Shown here: piece after piece, positions 6,007-12,960 of the stretch
How the letters are laid out: each line of letters opens with the position of its first letter
How positions within the stretch are numbered: the stretch's first letter is position 1
Source: an uncultured Collinsella sp.
GTDB lineage: Bacteria; Actinomycetota; Coriobacteriia; Coriobacteriales; Coriobacteriaceae
Assembly: GCA_958429225.1 (NCBI GenBank)
Contig: CAUAJB010000057.1
Coordinates: 1-12,960 of the forward strand
Direction of reading: 5' to 3'
Length of the DNA: 12,960 bases
The notes under the pieces: model-generated
What the model saw: only the letters and a program-made list of their open reading frames with translations
The model's database searches: none
Told to the model about the DNA's origin: nothing
Program-made: the position numbers and the translations under genes

Positions 6007-7323
6007 ATGAAGAACGAAATGAGCAGAAGGCAGTTCCTGGGCTTTGCTGGTTCCGCGGCTGCGGTTCTCGGTCTGGGTCTCGTGGGCTGCGGTGGCTCCG
6101 CCGGCTCCGGCTCCTCTGCTTCTGGTGACGCTGCCGAGGTCTACTTCCTCCAATTCAAGCCCGAGGTCGACAAGGAGTGGAAGGAGATCGCCAAGGCCTA
6201 TAAGAAGGAGAAGGGCGTCGAGGTCAAGATCGTGACCGCCGCCTCCAACACCTACGAGGAGAAGCTCAAGTCCGAGATGTCCAAGAGCTCCGCTCCGACC
6301 CTGTTCCAGGTCAACGGCCCCACCGGTCTTAAGAACTGGAAGGATTACTGCGCCGACCTGTCCGATACCAAGCTTCGCGGTGAACTCATCGACGACTCCC
6401 TGGCTCTGCAGTCCGATGGCAAGGATCTGGGTATCGACTGGGTCCAGGAGAGCTACGGCATCATCTACAATAAGCAGCTGCTCGAGAAGGCTGGCTACAA
6501 GGCCGAGGACATCAACTCCTTCGACAAGCTGAAGGCTTGCGCCGATGACATTCAGGCCCGCAAGGACGAGCTTGGCATTGAGGGTGCCTTCACTTCTGCC
6601 GGCATGGATGACTCCTCCAGCTGGCGCTACACCACCCACCTCGCCAACCTCCCGCTCTACTACGAGTTTGAGAAGGAGCACAACCAGGAGGACGACGAGA
6701 TCAAGGGCGAGTATCTCGACAACTTCAAGCAGATCTTCGACCTGTACATCACCGACTCCACCTGCGATCCTTCGCAGCTTGCCTCCAAGACCGGCGACGA
6801 CGCCACCAACGAGTTCGCAACCGGCAAGGCCGTCTTCTATCAGAACGGCTCTTGGGCTTACGCTGACCTCACCAAGGCCGGCATGACCGACGATCAGATT
6901 GGCATGATGCCCATCTACATCGGTGTCGACGGCGAGGAGAACCAGGGCCTGTGCTCCGGCGGCGAGAACTACTGGTGCGTCAGCTCCCAGGCTTCCGAGG
7001 ATGCCCAGAAGGCCACCGAGGACTTCATGTATTGGTGCGTCACTTCTGACACCGCTACCAGCATCATCGCTGACAAGATGGGTCTGACCGCCCCGTTCAA
7101 GAGTGCCAAGGAAACCACCAACGTCTTCTCGCAGCAGGCCGTTGCCATGGCCAAGGACGGCAAGAAGACCGTTGCTTGGGACTTCGTCTACATCCCCTCT
7201 GAGGAGTGGAAGAAGAACCTCAAGCAGGCTCTGATTGCCTATGCTGCCGACAACAGCAAGTGGGACGGCGTCAAGAACGCCTTCGTCGATGGCTGGAAGA
7301 CCGAGAAGGCTGCTTCCGAGTAA
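6007..7323 (+). CDS. Carbohydrate ABC transporter substrate-binding lipoprotein (Tat-type signal)
   Basis: This 438-residue extracellular solute-binding protein of family 1 delivers a sugar or oligosaccharide to the two permeases downstream. Residues 1-28 form a lipoprotein signal: SRRQFLG (6-12) fits the twin-arginine motif, a hydrophobic Ala/Gly/Leu stretch follows, and LVGC places the lipid-bearing Cys at residue 28. A Gly/Ser-rich tether precedes the mature fold. I chose ATG 6007 because AAAGGG lies about nine bases upstream; an in-frame GTG at 5989 would overlap that ribosome site. Codons are strongly biased (AAG, GAG, CTC/CTG, TCC), which suggests high expression. A 13-bp hairpin after the stop separates it from the first permease gene. 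The family is certain; the bound sugar cannot be read from sequence, though alpha-glucosides are plausible from the shared operators. Confidence 0.95.
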   Translation: MKNEMSRRQFLGFAGSAAAVLGLGLVGCGGSAGSGSSASGDAAEVYFLQFKPEVDKEWKEIAKAYKKEKGVEVKIVTAASNTYEEKLKSEMSKSSAPTLFQVNGPTGLKNWKDYCADLSDTKLRGELIDDSLALQSDGKDLGIDWVQESYGIIYNKQLLEKAGYKAEDINSFDKLKACADDIQARKDELGIEGAFTSAGMDDSSSWRYTTHLANLPLYYEFEKEHNQEDDEIKGEYLDNFKQIFDLYITDSTCDPSQLASKTGDDATNEFATGKAVFYQNGSWAYADLTKAGMTDDQIGMMPIYIGVDGEENQGLCSGGENYWCVSSQASEDAQKATEDFMYWCVTSDTATSIIADKMGLTAPFKSAKETTNVFSQQAVAMAKDGKKTVAWDFVYIPSEEWKKNLKQALIAYAADNSKWDGVKNAFVDGWKTEKAASE

Positions 7324-7354
7324 GCAGTTGCTGCCCAAGCTATCTGATTAGCGA

Positions 7355-7390
7355 CAGGGGGCGGGCAGACGTTGGTTTGCCCGCCCCCTG
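7355..7390 (+). promoter_or_regulatory. Intercistronic hairpin between binding-protein and permease genes
   Basis: A perfect 13-bp stem CAGGGGGCGGGCA/TGCCCGCCCCCTG with a 10-nt loop lies 31 bp after the binding-protein stop. There is no T-run, so a partial terminator or 3' stabiliser fits better than a full terminator. In malEFG-like operons such hairpins keep binding-protein mRNA in excess over permease mRNA. Confidence 0.75.
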
Positions 7391-7410
7391 CATATTGAAA
7401 GGACCCTTCT

Positions 7411-8265
7411 ATGGGCAAAGCACTCAAGCGCTGGTGGCCGCTCTTTATGCTGCCCACGTGCCTGGCGTTTATGATCGGGTTCGTGATCCCCTTTATCCAG
7501 GGTTTCTATCTCTCGTTCTGCCAGTTTATTACCATCAACAACACGCATTTTGTCGGTATCAAGAACTACGTGCGCGCGCTGTCCGATCCGCAGTTTGCTA
7601 CGTCGTTCTTCTTTACCGTGGCGTTTGCCTTCCTGTCGACGGTGCTCATCAACGTGATCGCACTCGCCATCGCGCAGGCGCTCACCCGCAAAGCGCTCAA
7701 GGGCACCAACATCTTCCGTACGATCTTCTTTATGCCTAACCTGATCGGCGGCATCGTGCTGGGCTACATTTGGCAGATTCTGATCAACTGCCTGCTCTCC
7801 AACGTGGGTGCCCAGCTTATCGCTCTTAACTCTGCTGCTGGCTTCTGGGGCCTTATCATCCTGACCCTGTGGCAGCAGGTCGGCTACATGATGATTATCT
7901 ACATCGCCGGTCTGCAGTCCATTCCGTCCGACTACATCGAGGCCGCCAAGGTCGACGGTGCCACGGCATGGCAGACGTTTTGGAAGGTTAAGATCCCTAA
8001 CCTGATGCCGACCATCACCATCTGCCTGTTCCTGTCCATCACCAACGGCTTTAAGCTGTTCGACCAGAACCTCGCCCTGACCGGCGGCGCCCCCGCGCAC
8101 TCCACCGAGATGCTCGCCCTGAACATCTACAACACGTTCTATTCGCGTGCCGGTATCGCATGGCAGGGCATCGGTCAGGCCAAGGCGGTTATCTTCTGCA
8201 TCCTGGTTGTGGCCATCTCCATGATCCAGCTTAAGGCCACGAGGTCCAAGGAGGTGCAGCAGTAA
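7411..8265 (+). CDS. Sugar ABC transporter permease (MalF/UgpA type)
   Basis: This 284-residue inner-membrane permease of the binding-protein-dependent family has about six hydrophobic segments, the first at roughly residues 9-35. The cytoplasmic EAA loop is present: YIEAAKVDGATAWQTF (175-190) then KIPNLMP, with Glu-Ala-Ala at 177-179 and the invariant Gly at 183. This loop couples to the ATPase. It lacks the extra N-terminal helices and large periplasmic loop of E. coli MalF, as is usual for Msm/Ugp-type permeases. Start ATG 7411 is preceded by GAAAGG about eight bases upstream. The stop codon overlaps the next gene's ATG by one base (TAATG), so translation of the two permeases is probably coupled into one heterodimer. 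Confidence 0.95.
   Translation: MGKALKRWWPLFMLPTCLAFMIGFVIPFIQGFYLSFCQFITINNTHFVGIKNYVRALSDPQFATSFFFTVAFAFLSTVLINVIALAIAQALTRKALKGTNIFRTIFFMPNLIGGIVLGYIWQILINCLLSNVGAQLIALNSAAGFWGLIILTLWQQVGYMMIIYIAGLQSIPSDYIEAAKVDGATAWQTFWKVKIPNLMPTITICLFLSITNGFKLFDQNLALTGGAPAHSTEMLALNIYNTFYSRAGIAWQGIGQAKAVIFCILVVAISMIQLKATRSKEVQQ
8248..8256 (+). promoter_or_regulatory. Strong Shine-Dalgarno inside the end of the first permease gene
   Basis: AAGGAGGTG lies eight bases before the second permease's ATG, within the last codons of the first permease. With the TAATG overlap it supports translational coupling and fixes the start. Confidence 0.85.
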
Positions 8266-9104
8266 TGAAACGCGATAAGGTTATCAACCGCGCGCTCTCG
8301 ATTTTCTTTACGATTCTGTCGCTCGCGTGGATCTACCCCGTGTTCATGATTGCGCTCAATTCCTTTAAGAAAGCGACCGCAATCAGCACCACCACGGCGT
8401 TCGATCTGCTCACGCCCGAGACGTTCAACGGCCTTGCAAACTACGTGCACGCCCTTAACGAGCAGGGTTTTGCCTCGGCGTTTATGTACTCGCTCATCAT
8501 CACGGTCACGTCGGTCGTGCTGATTCTGGTGTGCTGCTCCATGTGCGCTTGGTACGTAGTGCGTGTCAACAGCAAGATCTCGAACTTCTTCTATTACCTG
8601 TTCGTCTTCTCGATGGTCGTGCCCTTCCAGATGCTCATGTTCACGCTGTCCAATTTGGCGGATCGCATCGGCTTCAACACGCCGTTCAACATCTGCTTTA
8701 TCTACCTTGGCTTTGGCGCGGGCCTGGCGGTCTTTATGTTCGCCGGCTTTGTAAAGAACATCCCGCTCGAGATCGAGGAGGCGGCCATGATTGACGGCTG
8801 CAACCCGGTCCAGGTGTTCTTTAAGATCGTCCTTCCCATCATGAAGCCCACCTATCTTTCGGTCGGCATCCTCGAGACCATGTGGGTCTGGAACGACTAT
8901 CTGCTGCCCTACCTTACGCTCGACTCCACCAAGTACAAGACCATTCCTATCTTGATCCAGTACTTCCGCGGCGGCTACGGCCACGTCGAGCTCGGCCCCA
9001 TGATGGCCTGCATCATGATGGTCGTTGTCCCCATCGTCGTCATGTACATCCTCTGCCAGAAGTACATCATCGACGGCGTGGTGGCAGGTGCCGTCAAGGG
9101 CTGA
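8265..9104 (+). CDS. Sugar ABC transporter permease (MalG/UgpE type)
   Basis: This 279-residue second permease forms a heterodimer with the preceding one. It has about six membrane segments, beginning with residues 10-32. The EAA loop reads IEEAAMIDGCNPVQVFFKIV (170-189), with Glu-Ala-Ala at 172-174, Gly178 and the trailing LPIMKP. The segment ETMWVWNDYLLP (204-215) is typical of CUT1-family MalG-like subunits. Length matches the family. Spacing from the upstream gene is minus one base. The 68-bp gap to the ATPase gene contains another hairpin. Confidence 0.95.
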   Translation: MKRDKVINRALSIFFTILSLAWIYPVFMIALNSFKKATAISTTTAFDLLTPETFNGLANYVHALNEQGFASAFMYSLIITVTSVVLILVCCSMCAWYVVRVNSKISNFFYYLFVFSMVVPFQMLMFTLSNLADRIGFNTPFNICFIYLGFGAGLAVFMFAGFVKNIPLEIEEAAMIDGCNPVQVFFKIVLPIMKPTYLSVGILETMWVWNDYLLPYLTLDSTKYKTIPILIQYFRGGYGHVELGPMMACIMMVVVPIVVMYILCQKYIIDGVVAGAVKG

Positions 9105-9128
9105 TGCCGTAACTGTTTTGCAAGTTTC

Positions 9129-9155
9129 TGCGGCGCCCCTCAGCGTGGCGCCGCA
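9129..9155 (+). promoter_or_regulatory. Intercistronic hairpin between second permease and ATPase genes
   Basis: A perfect 9-bp stem TGCGGCGCC/GGCGCCGCA with a 9-nt loop and no T-run. It overlaps and is followed by CATATCGAAAGG and the ATPase start. The same order of hairpin, CATATyGAAAGG and start codon is seen before the first permease gene. Confidence 0.65.
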
Positions 9156-9172
9156 TATCGAAAGGTAAAGAC

Positions 9173-10372
9173 ATGGCCGAGATCGTTCTCAAACATGTTC
9201 AGAAGGTGTATCCCAACAACGAGTCCAAAAAGAAGGGCTTCTTTGGCAAAAAGAAGAAGACCGAGGAGAAGAAGCACAACCTCAAGGTTACCGAGGATGG
9301 CGTGCTCGCTGTAGAGGACTTTAACCTCACCGTTCACGACCAGGAGTTCATCGTCCTCGTTGGCCCCTCTGGCTGCGGTAAGTCCACGACGATGCGCATG
9401 GTTGCCGGCCTGGAGGACATTACCTCGGGCGACGTGCTTATCGATGGTAAGCGCGTCAACGACGTGGCGCCCAAGGACCGCGACATCGCCATGGTGTTCC
9501 AGAGCTATGCTCTGTACCCCAATATGACGGTGTACGAGAACATGGCGTTTACGCTTGAGCTCAAGAAGGTCCCCAAGGACGAGATTGACCGCAAGGTTCG
9601 CTCCGCTGCCGAGATCTTGGGTATCACCGAGTACCTCGACCGTAAGCCCAAGGCGCTTTCGGGCGGCCAGCGCCAGCGTGTCGCTATCGGTCGCGCCATC
9701 GTGCGTGATCCTAAGGTCTTCCTGATGGACGAGCCGCTGTCCAACCTGGACGCCAAGCTGCGTAACCAGATGCGTGCCGAGCTCATCAAGCTACGCCACG
9801 AGATCAAGGGTACGTTCATCTATGTTACCCACGACCAGACCGAGGCCATGACCCTCGGTGACCGCATCGTGGTCATGAAGGACGGCGTTGTCCAGCAGAT
9901 CGCCACGCCGCAGGAGGTTTTCAACCATCCCGCGAACATCTTCGTCGCCGGCTTCATCGGCGTGCCGCAGATGAACTTCTTCGATGCCCAGCTGGTGCGC
10001 TCGGGCAACGGCTTCACCGTCAAGACCGAGGATATGAACGTTGCTCTCGCCCCCGAGACTTGCGCTCAGCTTGCCCTCAACTGGGACGGCGGAGACGTGA
10101 AGGAGATCACGGCCGGCGTGCGCCCCGAGCAGATTCTGCTTGCCGACAAGGACGAGGAGGGCGCGCTCCAGGGCACCGTCGAGGTGACCGAGCTCATGGG
10201 TTCGACCGAGCATGTCCACGTGACCGCTCCCGACGGCCAGTTTGTCCTGATCATCCCCGTCGTCGACCTCGAGGCCAAGGGTGCGCTCAAGGCTGGCGAC
10301 ACCATCTGGTTCAAGTTCGAGAAGAACGCGACCCATCTCTTCGATAAGGTGTCTGGCAAGAACCTTATCTAG
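9173..10372 (+). CDS. Sugar ABC transporter ATP-binding protein (MsmX/UgpC/MalK family)
   Basis: This 399-residue ATPase powers the importer from the cytoplasmic face. Motifs are complete: Walker A GPSGCGKST (64-72), Q-loop Gln110 in FQSYALYPN, signature LSGGQ (162-166), Walker B VFLMDE (182-187) and switch His220. A C-terminal OB/TOBE-type regulatory region spans about 260-399 with GVRPEQ (315-320). Residues about 14-45 are a lysine-rich insertion (KKKGFFGKKKKTEEKK) between the first two strands, where MalK has only a short turn. I recall similar insertions in some Firmicutes homologues. ATG 9173 follows GAAAGG. Such ATPases often serve several importers, but here the gene sits in the operon, which a terminator closes at 10441-10484. 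Confidence 0.96.
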   Translation: MAEIVLKHVQKVYPNNESKKKGFFGKKKKTEEKKHNLKVTEDGVLAVEDFNLTVHDQEFIVLVGPSGCGKSTTMRMVAGLEDITSGDVLIDGKRVNDVAPKDRDIAMVFQSYALYPNMTVYENMAFTLELKKVPKDEIDRKVRSAAEILGITEYLDRKPKALSGGQRQRVAIGRAIVRDPKVFLMDEPLSNLDAKLRNQMRAELIKLRHEIKGTFIYVTHDQTEAMTLGDRIVVMKDGVVQQIATPQEVFNHPANIFVAGFIGVPQMNFFDAQLVRSGNGFTVKTEDMNVALAPETCAQLALNWDGGDVKEITAGVRPEQILLADKDEEGALQGTVEVTELMGSTEHVHVTAPDGQFVLIIPVVDLEAKGALKAGDTIWFKFEKNATHLFDKVSGKNLI

Positions 10373-10440
10373 GCCCGGTGCATCCAGGCCCTCCCTTTGG
10401 GCGACTGCGGTATTGCCATCCTTTTGCCGTGGTCACATAT

Positions 10441-10484
10441 AAGGCTCCCCTCCCGTCCGCTAGGCGAGAGGGGAGCCTTTCTTT
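10441..10484 (+). terminator. Rho-independent terminator of the ABC operon
   Basis: A 12-bp perfect stem AAGGCTCCCCTC/GAGGGGAGCCTT (10441-10452 and 10468-10479) is followed by TCTTT. It lies about 70 bp after the ATPase stop; I see nothing else recognisable in the gap 10373-10440. Confidence 0.93.
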
Positions 10485-10511
10485 GTGTTGGGGCTGCCCG
10501 TCTGTCAGGTT

Positions 10512-10568
10512 GTCTTGATCTGTAACAGGAGGAAAGCCAAATTGGGTCTAGATGTTACAGAACGAGAC
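10512..10568. repeat. Palindromic repeat unit A of an 80-bp-period array
   Basis: Arms TCTGTAACA (10519-10527) and TGTTACAGA (10553-10561) flank a 25-nt core. The stem extends outward through GTCTTG/CGAGAC with one mismatch and one G-T pair. The core matches unit C in reverse-complement orientation over 12 consecutive bases (TAGACCCAATTT), so this unit is flipped relative to B and C. Confidence 0.9.
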
Positions 10569-10591
10569 GGCGTCGAGCTGCCTGTCCTTTC

Positions 10592-10648
10592 ATCTCGATC
10601 TGTAACACGAAGAACTGATTTCGGCAGTTACCTGTTACAGATTGAGAT
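10592..10648. repeat. Palindromic repeat unit B of an 80-bp-period array
   Basis: The same arms occur at 10599-10607 and 10633-10641. The stem extends through ATCTCGA/TTGAGAT to 16 bp with a single G-T pair. The 25-nt core contains its own small hairpin AACTG/CAGTT (10613-10617 and 10625-10629). The core aligns with unit C in direct orientation at about 14 of 25 positions. Confidence 0.9.
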
Positions 10649-10672
10649 TGTTTTAACCGCCTTGCCCGTCTG

Positions 10673-10727
10673 TCTCACTCTGTAACAGGTAGACCCAATT
10701 TTGCCGGCTAGGTGTTACAGACCGAGA
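10673..10727. repeat. Palindromic repeat unit C of an 80-bp-period array
   Basis: The same arms occur at 10679-10687 and 10713-10721. The outer flank TCTC/GAGA pairs after two mismatches. Flanking GCCCGTCTGTC (10664-10674) also occurs before unit A (10496-10506), and GAGATTGTTT after this unit is also found after unit B. The repeated unit is therefore larger than the palindrome itself. Confidence 0.9.
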
Positions 10728-10767
10728 TTGTTTGATCAAAGCAGTCCGCAGGCCGGCGTATGGACAC

Positions 10768-10801
10768 AAAAAGCGGAGCCGCGTTGCCGCGACTCCGCTT
10801 T
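10768..10801 (-). terminator. Rho-independent terminator of the phosphorylase gene
   Basis: On the minus strand a stem AAAGCGGAG/CTCCGCTTT with an inner CGCG/CGCG helix is followed by TTG and T-rich sequence. It begins 26 bp after the phosphorylase stop codon. With the terminator at 10441-10484 it brackets the repeat array. Confidence 0.9.
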
Positions 10802-10827
10802 CAAGAGGATGGGTAAGGGAAGCGAAA

Positions 10828-12960
10828 TTAGCTCAGGTGCCAGATCTCGTCGTTGTACTGGGAAATCGTGCGGTCGGATGAGAAGGTGCCGGCGTTAGCG
10901 ATGTTGATCAGCGCCTTGCGCATCCAGGCGTCCTGGTCCTCGTAGTCGGCTAGCACGCGCTCCTTGGTCTGGATGTATTCCTCAATGTCGAGCAGGGCCA
11001 TAAACCAGTCCTTGCCCTTGATGTCGTCGTGCAGGCGTTGCAGGCGCTCGGCGTTGCCGGTCGCCATAAAGGCGGGGTTGGTGATAAAGTCCACCAGCAG
11101 CTTGATACCGGGCTTGCGGTAGAGCGCGCCGGCGTCATAGGTGCCTTCGGCGTAGAGCTGCTCGACCTGCTTGGACGAGGCGCCAAAGGTGTAGATGTTC
11201 TCGTCGCCCACGAGCTCGGCAATCTCGACATTGGCACCGTCAAGCGTGCACAGGGTCAGGGCGCCGTTAAGCATGAACTTCATGTTGGAGGTGCCGCTCG
11301 CCTCCTTGGAGGCCAGGCTAATCTGCTCGGAGATGTCGGCGGCGGGGATCACGTGCTCAGCAGCGGTGACGTTATAGTTCTCGATCATGACGACTTGCAA
11401 GTAGGGGGCCACGTCGGGGTCGTTTGCAATCCACTGGGAAAGCGTCAGGATCAGATGGATGATGTCCTGGGCGATGGTGTAGGCAGGTGCCGCCTTGCCG
11501 CCAAAGATGATGGTGACGGCGTGCTCGGGTTTGTTGCCGTTCTTGATATCGAGGTACTTCCAGATGATGTAGAGCGCGAGCATCTGCTGGCGCTTGTACT
11601 CGTGGATACGCTTGACCTGAACATCGATGATGGCGTTGGAGGGAATGGTCACACCCTGCTCGAGCGCCATAAACTGACGCATGATGGTCTTGGCCTCGGC
11701 CTTGGTGGCGGCCAGGCGCTCAAGAACATCCTTGTCGTTAGCGAATTCGGCGAGCTTGCTCAGGTCGCCGGTGCTGCGCCAATCGGTGCCGATCACATCG
11801 TCGAGTAGGCTGGCCAGCGCGGGGTTGGCCCCATGGATCCAGCGGCGGAAGGTGATGCCGTTGGTCTTGTTGGAGAACTTCTCGGGATAGATCTCGTAGA
11901 ACGGATGAAGCTCGGTGTCCTCCAGAATCTTGGTGTGAAGCGCAGCGACGCCATTGATGGAGAAGCCAAAGTGGATGTCCATGTGGGCCATGTGGACGGT
12001 GTCGTATTCGTCGATGATGGCAACGCGCGGGTCGTCGTGCTCGGCCTTTGCGATCTTATCGAGCTTGACGATAATGTCGGCGATGGCAGGGGAGACCTTC
12101 TGCAGGTTGGCGAGCGGCCACTTCTCGAGCGCCTCGGCAAGGATCGTGTGGTTGGTGTAGGCGACCATGGAGCGCACGATGGTAACGGCCTCGTCAAACT
12201 CGATGTCGTGCTCGGTGGTGAGCAGGCGGATGAGCTCGGGAATGACCATAGTGGGGTGCGTGTCGTTGATCTGGACCACGGCGTAGTCGGCCAGATCGTG
12301 CAGGTTGCTGCCGCGCTCGACGGCCTCGTCGATCAGGAGCTGGGCGGCGTTGCTCACCATGAAGTACTCCTGGTAGATGCGAAGCAGGCGGCCCTGCTCA
12401 TCGGAATCATCCGGATAGAGGAACAAGGTGAGGTTCTTGGCGATCTCGGTCTTGTCGAAGTCGATGGAGCTGCCGGGGACCAGACCGTCGTCGACACTTG
12501 CCAGGTCAAACAGGCGCAGACGGTTCTTGGTGGGCTGGCCGTAACCGGGCACATCGATGTTGACGAGCTTGGAGGTGACGGCAAAATCGCCAAACTTGAC
12601 GGTGTAGGAGCGGTCGCCATCGATCAGGATGTCCTGCTCGCCAAGCCACTCGTCGGGGACGGCCTTTTGCTGGTTGTCGACAAAGCGCTGGCGGAACAGA
12701 CCGTAGTGATAGTTGAGGCCCACGCCATCGCCGGTCAAGCCCAGCGTGGCGATGGAATCCAGGAAGCACGCGGCCAAGCGGCCCAGGCCGCCGTTGCCGA
12801 GTGACGGCTCGACCTCAAACTCCTCGATCTTGTTGAGGTCGTGGCCTGCGGCGGTGAGCTGGTCCTTAACCTCGGCATAGATGCCAAGGTCGATCATGTT
12901 GTTGATGAGCAGCTTGCCGATCAAAAATTCGGCGGAAATGTAATAGAGCTTTTTCTTGCC
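10828..12960 (-). CDS. glgP: Glycogen/maltodextrin phosphorylase, partial (N-terminus beyond the window)
   Basis: This enzyme cleaves terminal alpha-1,4-glucosyl units of glycogen or maltodextrin with phosphate, giving glucose-1-phosphate. It belongs to the PLP-dependent GT35 family. The visible 710 codons run from the frame open at the edge (KKKLYYISAEFLIGKLL) to the stop at 10828-10830. Motifs include GNGGLGRLAACFLDS, NDTHPTMVIPELIRLL, KTNGITFRRW and the PLP site EASGTSNMKFMLNGAL, whose PLP-binding Lys codon is at 11278-11280. It then continues GTLDGANVEI-like (here CTLDGANVEI). The ATG-like TTG at 12924 is not the start, because conserved sequence continues upstream; roughly 80 residues are likely missing. 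It is convergent with the ABC operon and has its own terminator. Substrate preference for glycogen or maltodextrin cannot be settled, and the gene symbol reflects the family. Confidence 0.96.
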   Translation of the reverse strand, partial: GKKKLYYISAEFLIGKLLINNMIDLGIYAEVKDQLTAAGHDLNKIEEFEVEPSLGNGGLGRLAACFLDSIATLGLTGDGVGLNYHYGLFRQRFVDNQQKAVPDEWLGEQDILIDGDRSYTVKFGDFAVTSKLVNIDVPGYGQPTKNRLRLFDLASVDDGLVPGSSIDFDKTEIAKNLTLFLYPDDSDEQGRLLRIYQEYFMVSNAAQLLIDEAVERGSNLHDLADYAVVQINDTHPTMVIPELIRLLTTEHDIEFDEAVTIVRSMVAYTNHTILAEALEKWPLANLQKVSPAIADIIVKLDKIAKAEHDDPRVAIIDEYDTVHMAHMDIHFGFSINGVAALHTKILEDTELHPFYEIYPEKFSNKTNGITFRRWIHGANPALASLLDDVIGTDWRSTGDLSKLAEFANDKDVLERLAATKAEAKTIMRQFMALEQGVTIPSNAIIDVQVKRIHEYKRQQMLALYIIWKYLDIKNGNKPEHAVTIIFGGKAAPAYTIAQDIIHLILTLSQWIANDPDVAPYLQVVMIENYNVTAAEHVIPAADISEQISLASKEASGTSNMKFMLNGALTLCTLDGANVEIAELVGDENIYTFGASSKQVEQLYAEGTYDAGALYRKPGIKLLVDFITNPAFMATGNAERLQRLHDDIKGKDWFMALLDIEEYIQTKERVLADYEDQDAWMRKALINIANAGTFSSDRTISQYNDEIWHLS

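Noticed and set aside
5899..7338. Long antisense open frame (479 codons) opposite the binding-protein gene
   Set aside because: Its product is a low-complexity Leu/Val/Gly-rich sequence with no domain. It is a by-product of the strong codon bias of the sense gene, which has clear Tat, lipobox and family features.
10485..10685. 66-codon plus-strand frame across repeat units A and B
   Set aside because: It starts just after the terminator, runs through the palindromes, and has no coding character; the repeat structure explains the sequence better.
10512..10727. CRISPR array
   Set aside because: Only short palindromic arms are conserved, each unit has a variable 25-nt centre, there are three units only, and no cas gene is present.
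11833..12804. Antisense open frame (323 codons) opposite the phosphorylase gene
   Set aside because: It is the antisense shadow of conserved phosphorylase sequence and has no recognisable motif or ribosome site of its own.
12922..12924. TTG at 12924 as the start of the phosphorylase
   Set aside because: Conserved family sequence (YYISAEF) continues upstream in frame to the window edge, so the gene is partial.

Overview
The window looks like a piece of a Gram-positive, moderately high-GC actinobacterial chromosome, most likely a gut Coriobacteriia of the Collinsella type. This is an inference from C/G-ending codons, a CwlM-like double peptidoglycan-binding protein, a Tat-type sugar-binding lipoprotein and an Msm/Ugp-type sugar ABC cassette. 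No 16S or other species marker is present.

Layout. At the left edge, on the minus strand, lies tRNA-Gln(UUG). To its right, also on the minus strand, are a CwlM-like protein with two peptidoglycan-binding domains and a degenerate amidase-like C-terminus, then a polyprenyl diphosphate synthase. Next is an 817-residue minus-strand protein that joins an alpha-glucoside-type PTS EIICB permease to a Cof-type HAD phosphatase. A TreR-like GntR/UTRA regulator is divergent from it across a 227-bp intergenic region rich in palindromes. After a strong hairpin terminator comes a plus-strand operon for a carbohydrate ABC importer: Tat lipoprotein binding protein, two permeases and an MsmX/UgpC-type ATPase. 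That operon ends at an intrinsic terminator. The convergent minus-strand gene on the right is a glycogen/maltodextrin phosphorylase, cut by the window end.

How the genes may work together. TreR/HutC-family operators follow the pattern GTnTAnAC. Perfect matches occur twice between the PTS gene and the regulator, at positions expected for control of both divergent genes, and once upstream of the ABC operon, where a degenerate fourth copy also lies close to a plausible promoter. The simplest reading is one regulon in which a single disaccharide-phosphate-sensing repressor controls a PTS permease with its own phosphatase and an ABC importer. No glycoside hydrolase is encoded here; the phosphorylase is the only glucan-degrading enzyme and has its own transcription unit.

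Most unusual non-coding feature. Between the ABC operon terminator and the phosphorylase terminator sit three palindromic units with 9-bp arms TCTGTAACA/TGTTACAGA. They are centred exactly 80 bp apart, each has a 25-nt core, and the first core is inverted relative to the other two. No described element that I can name explains it.
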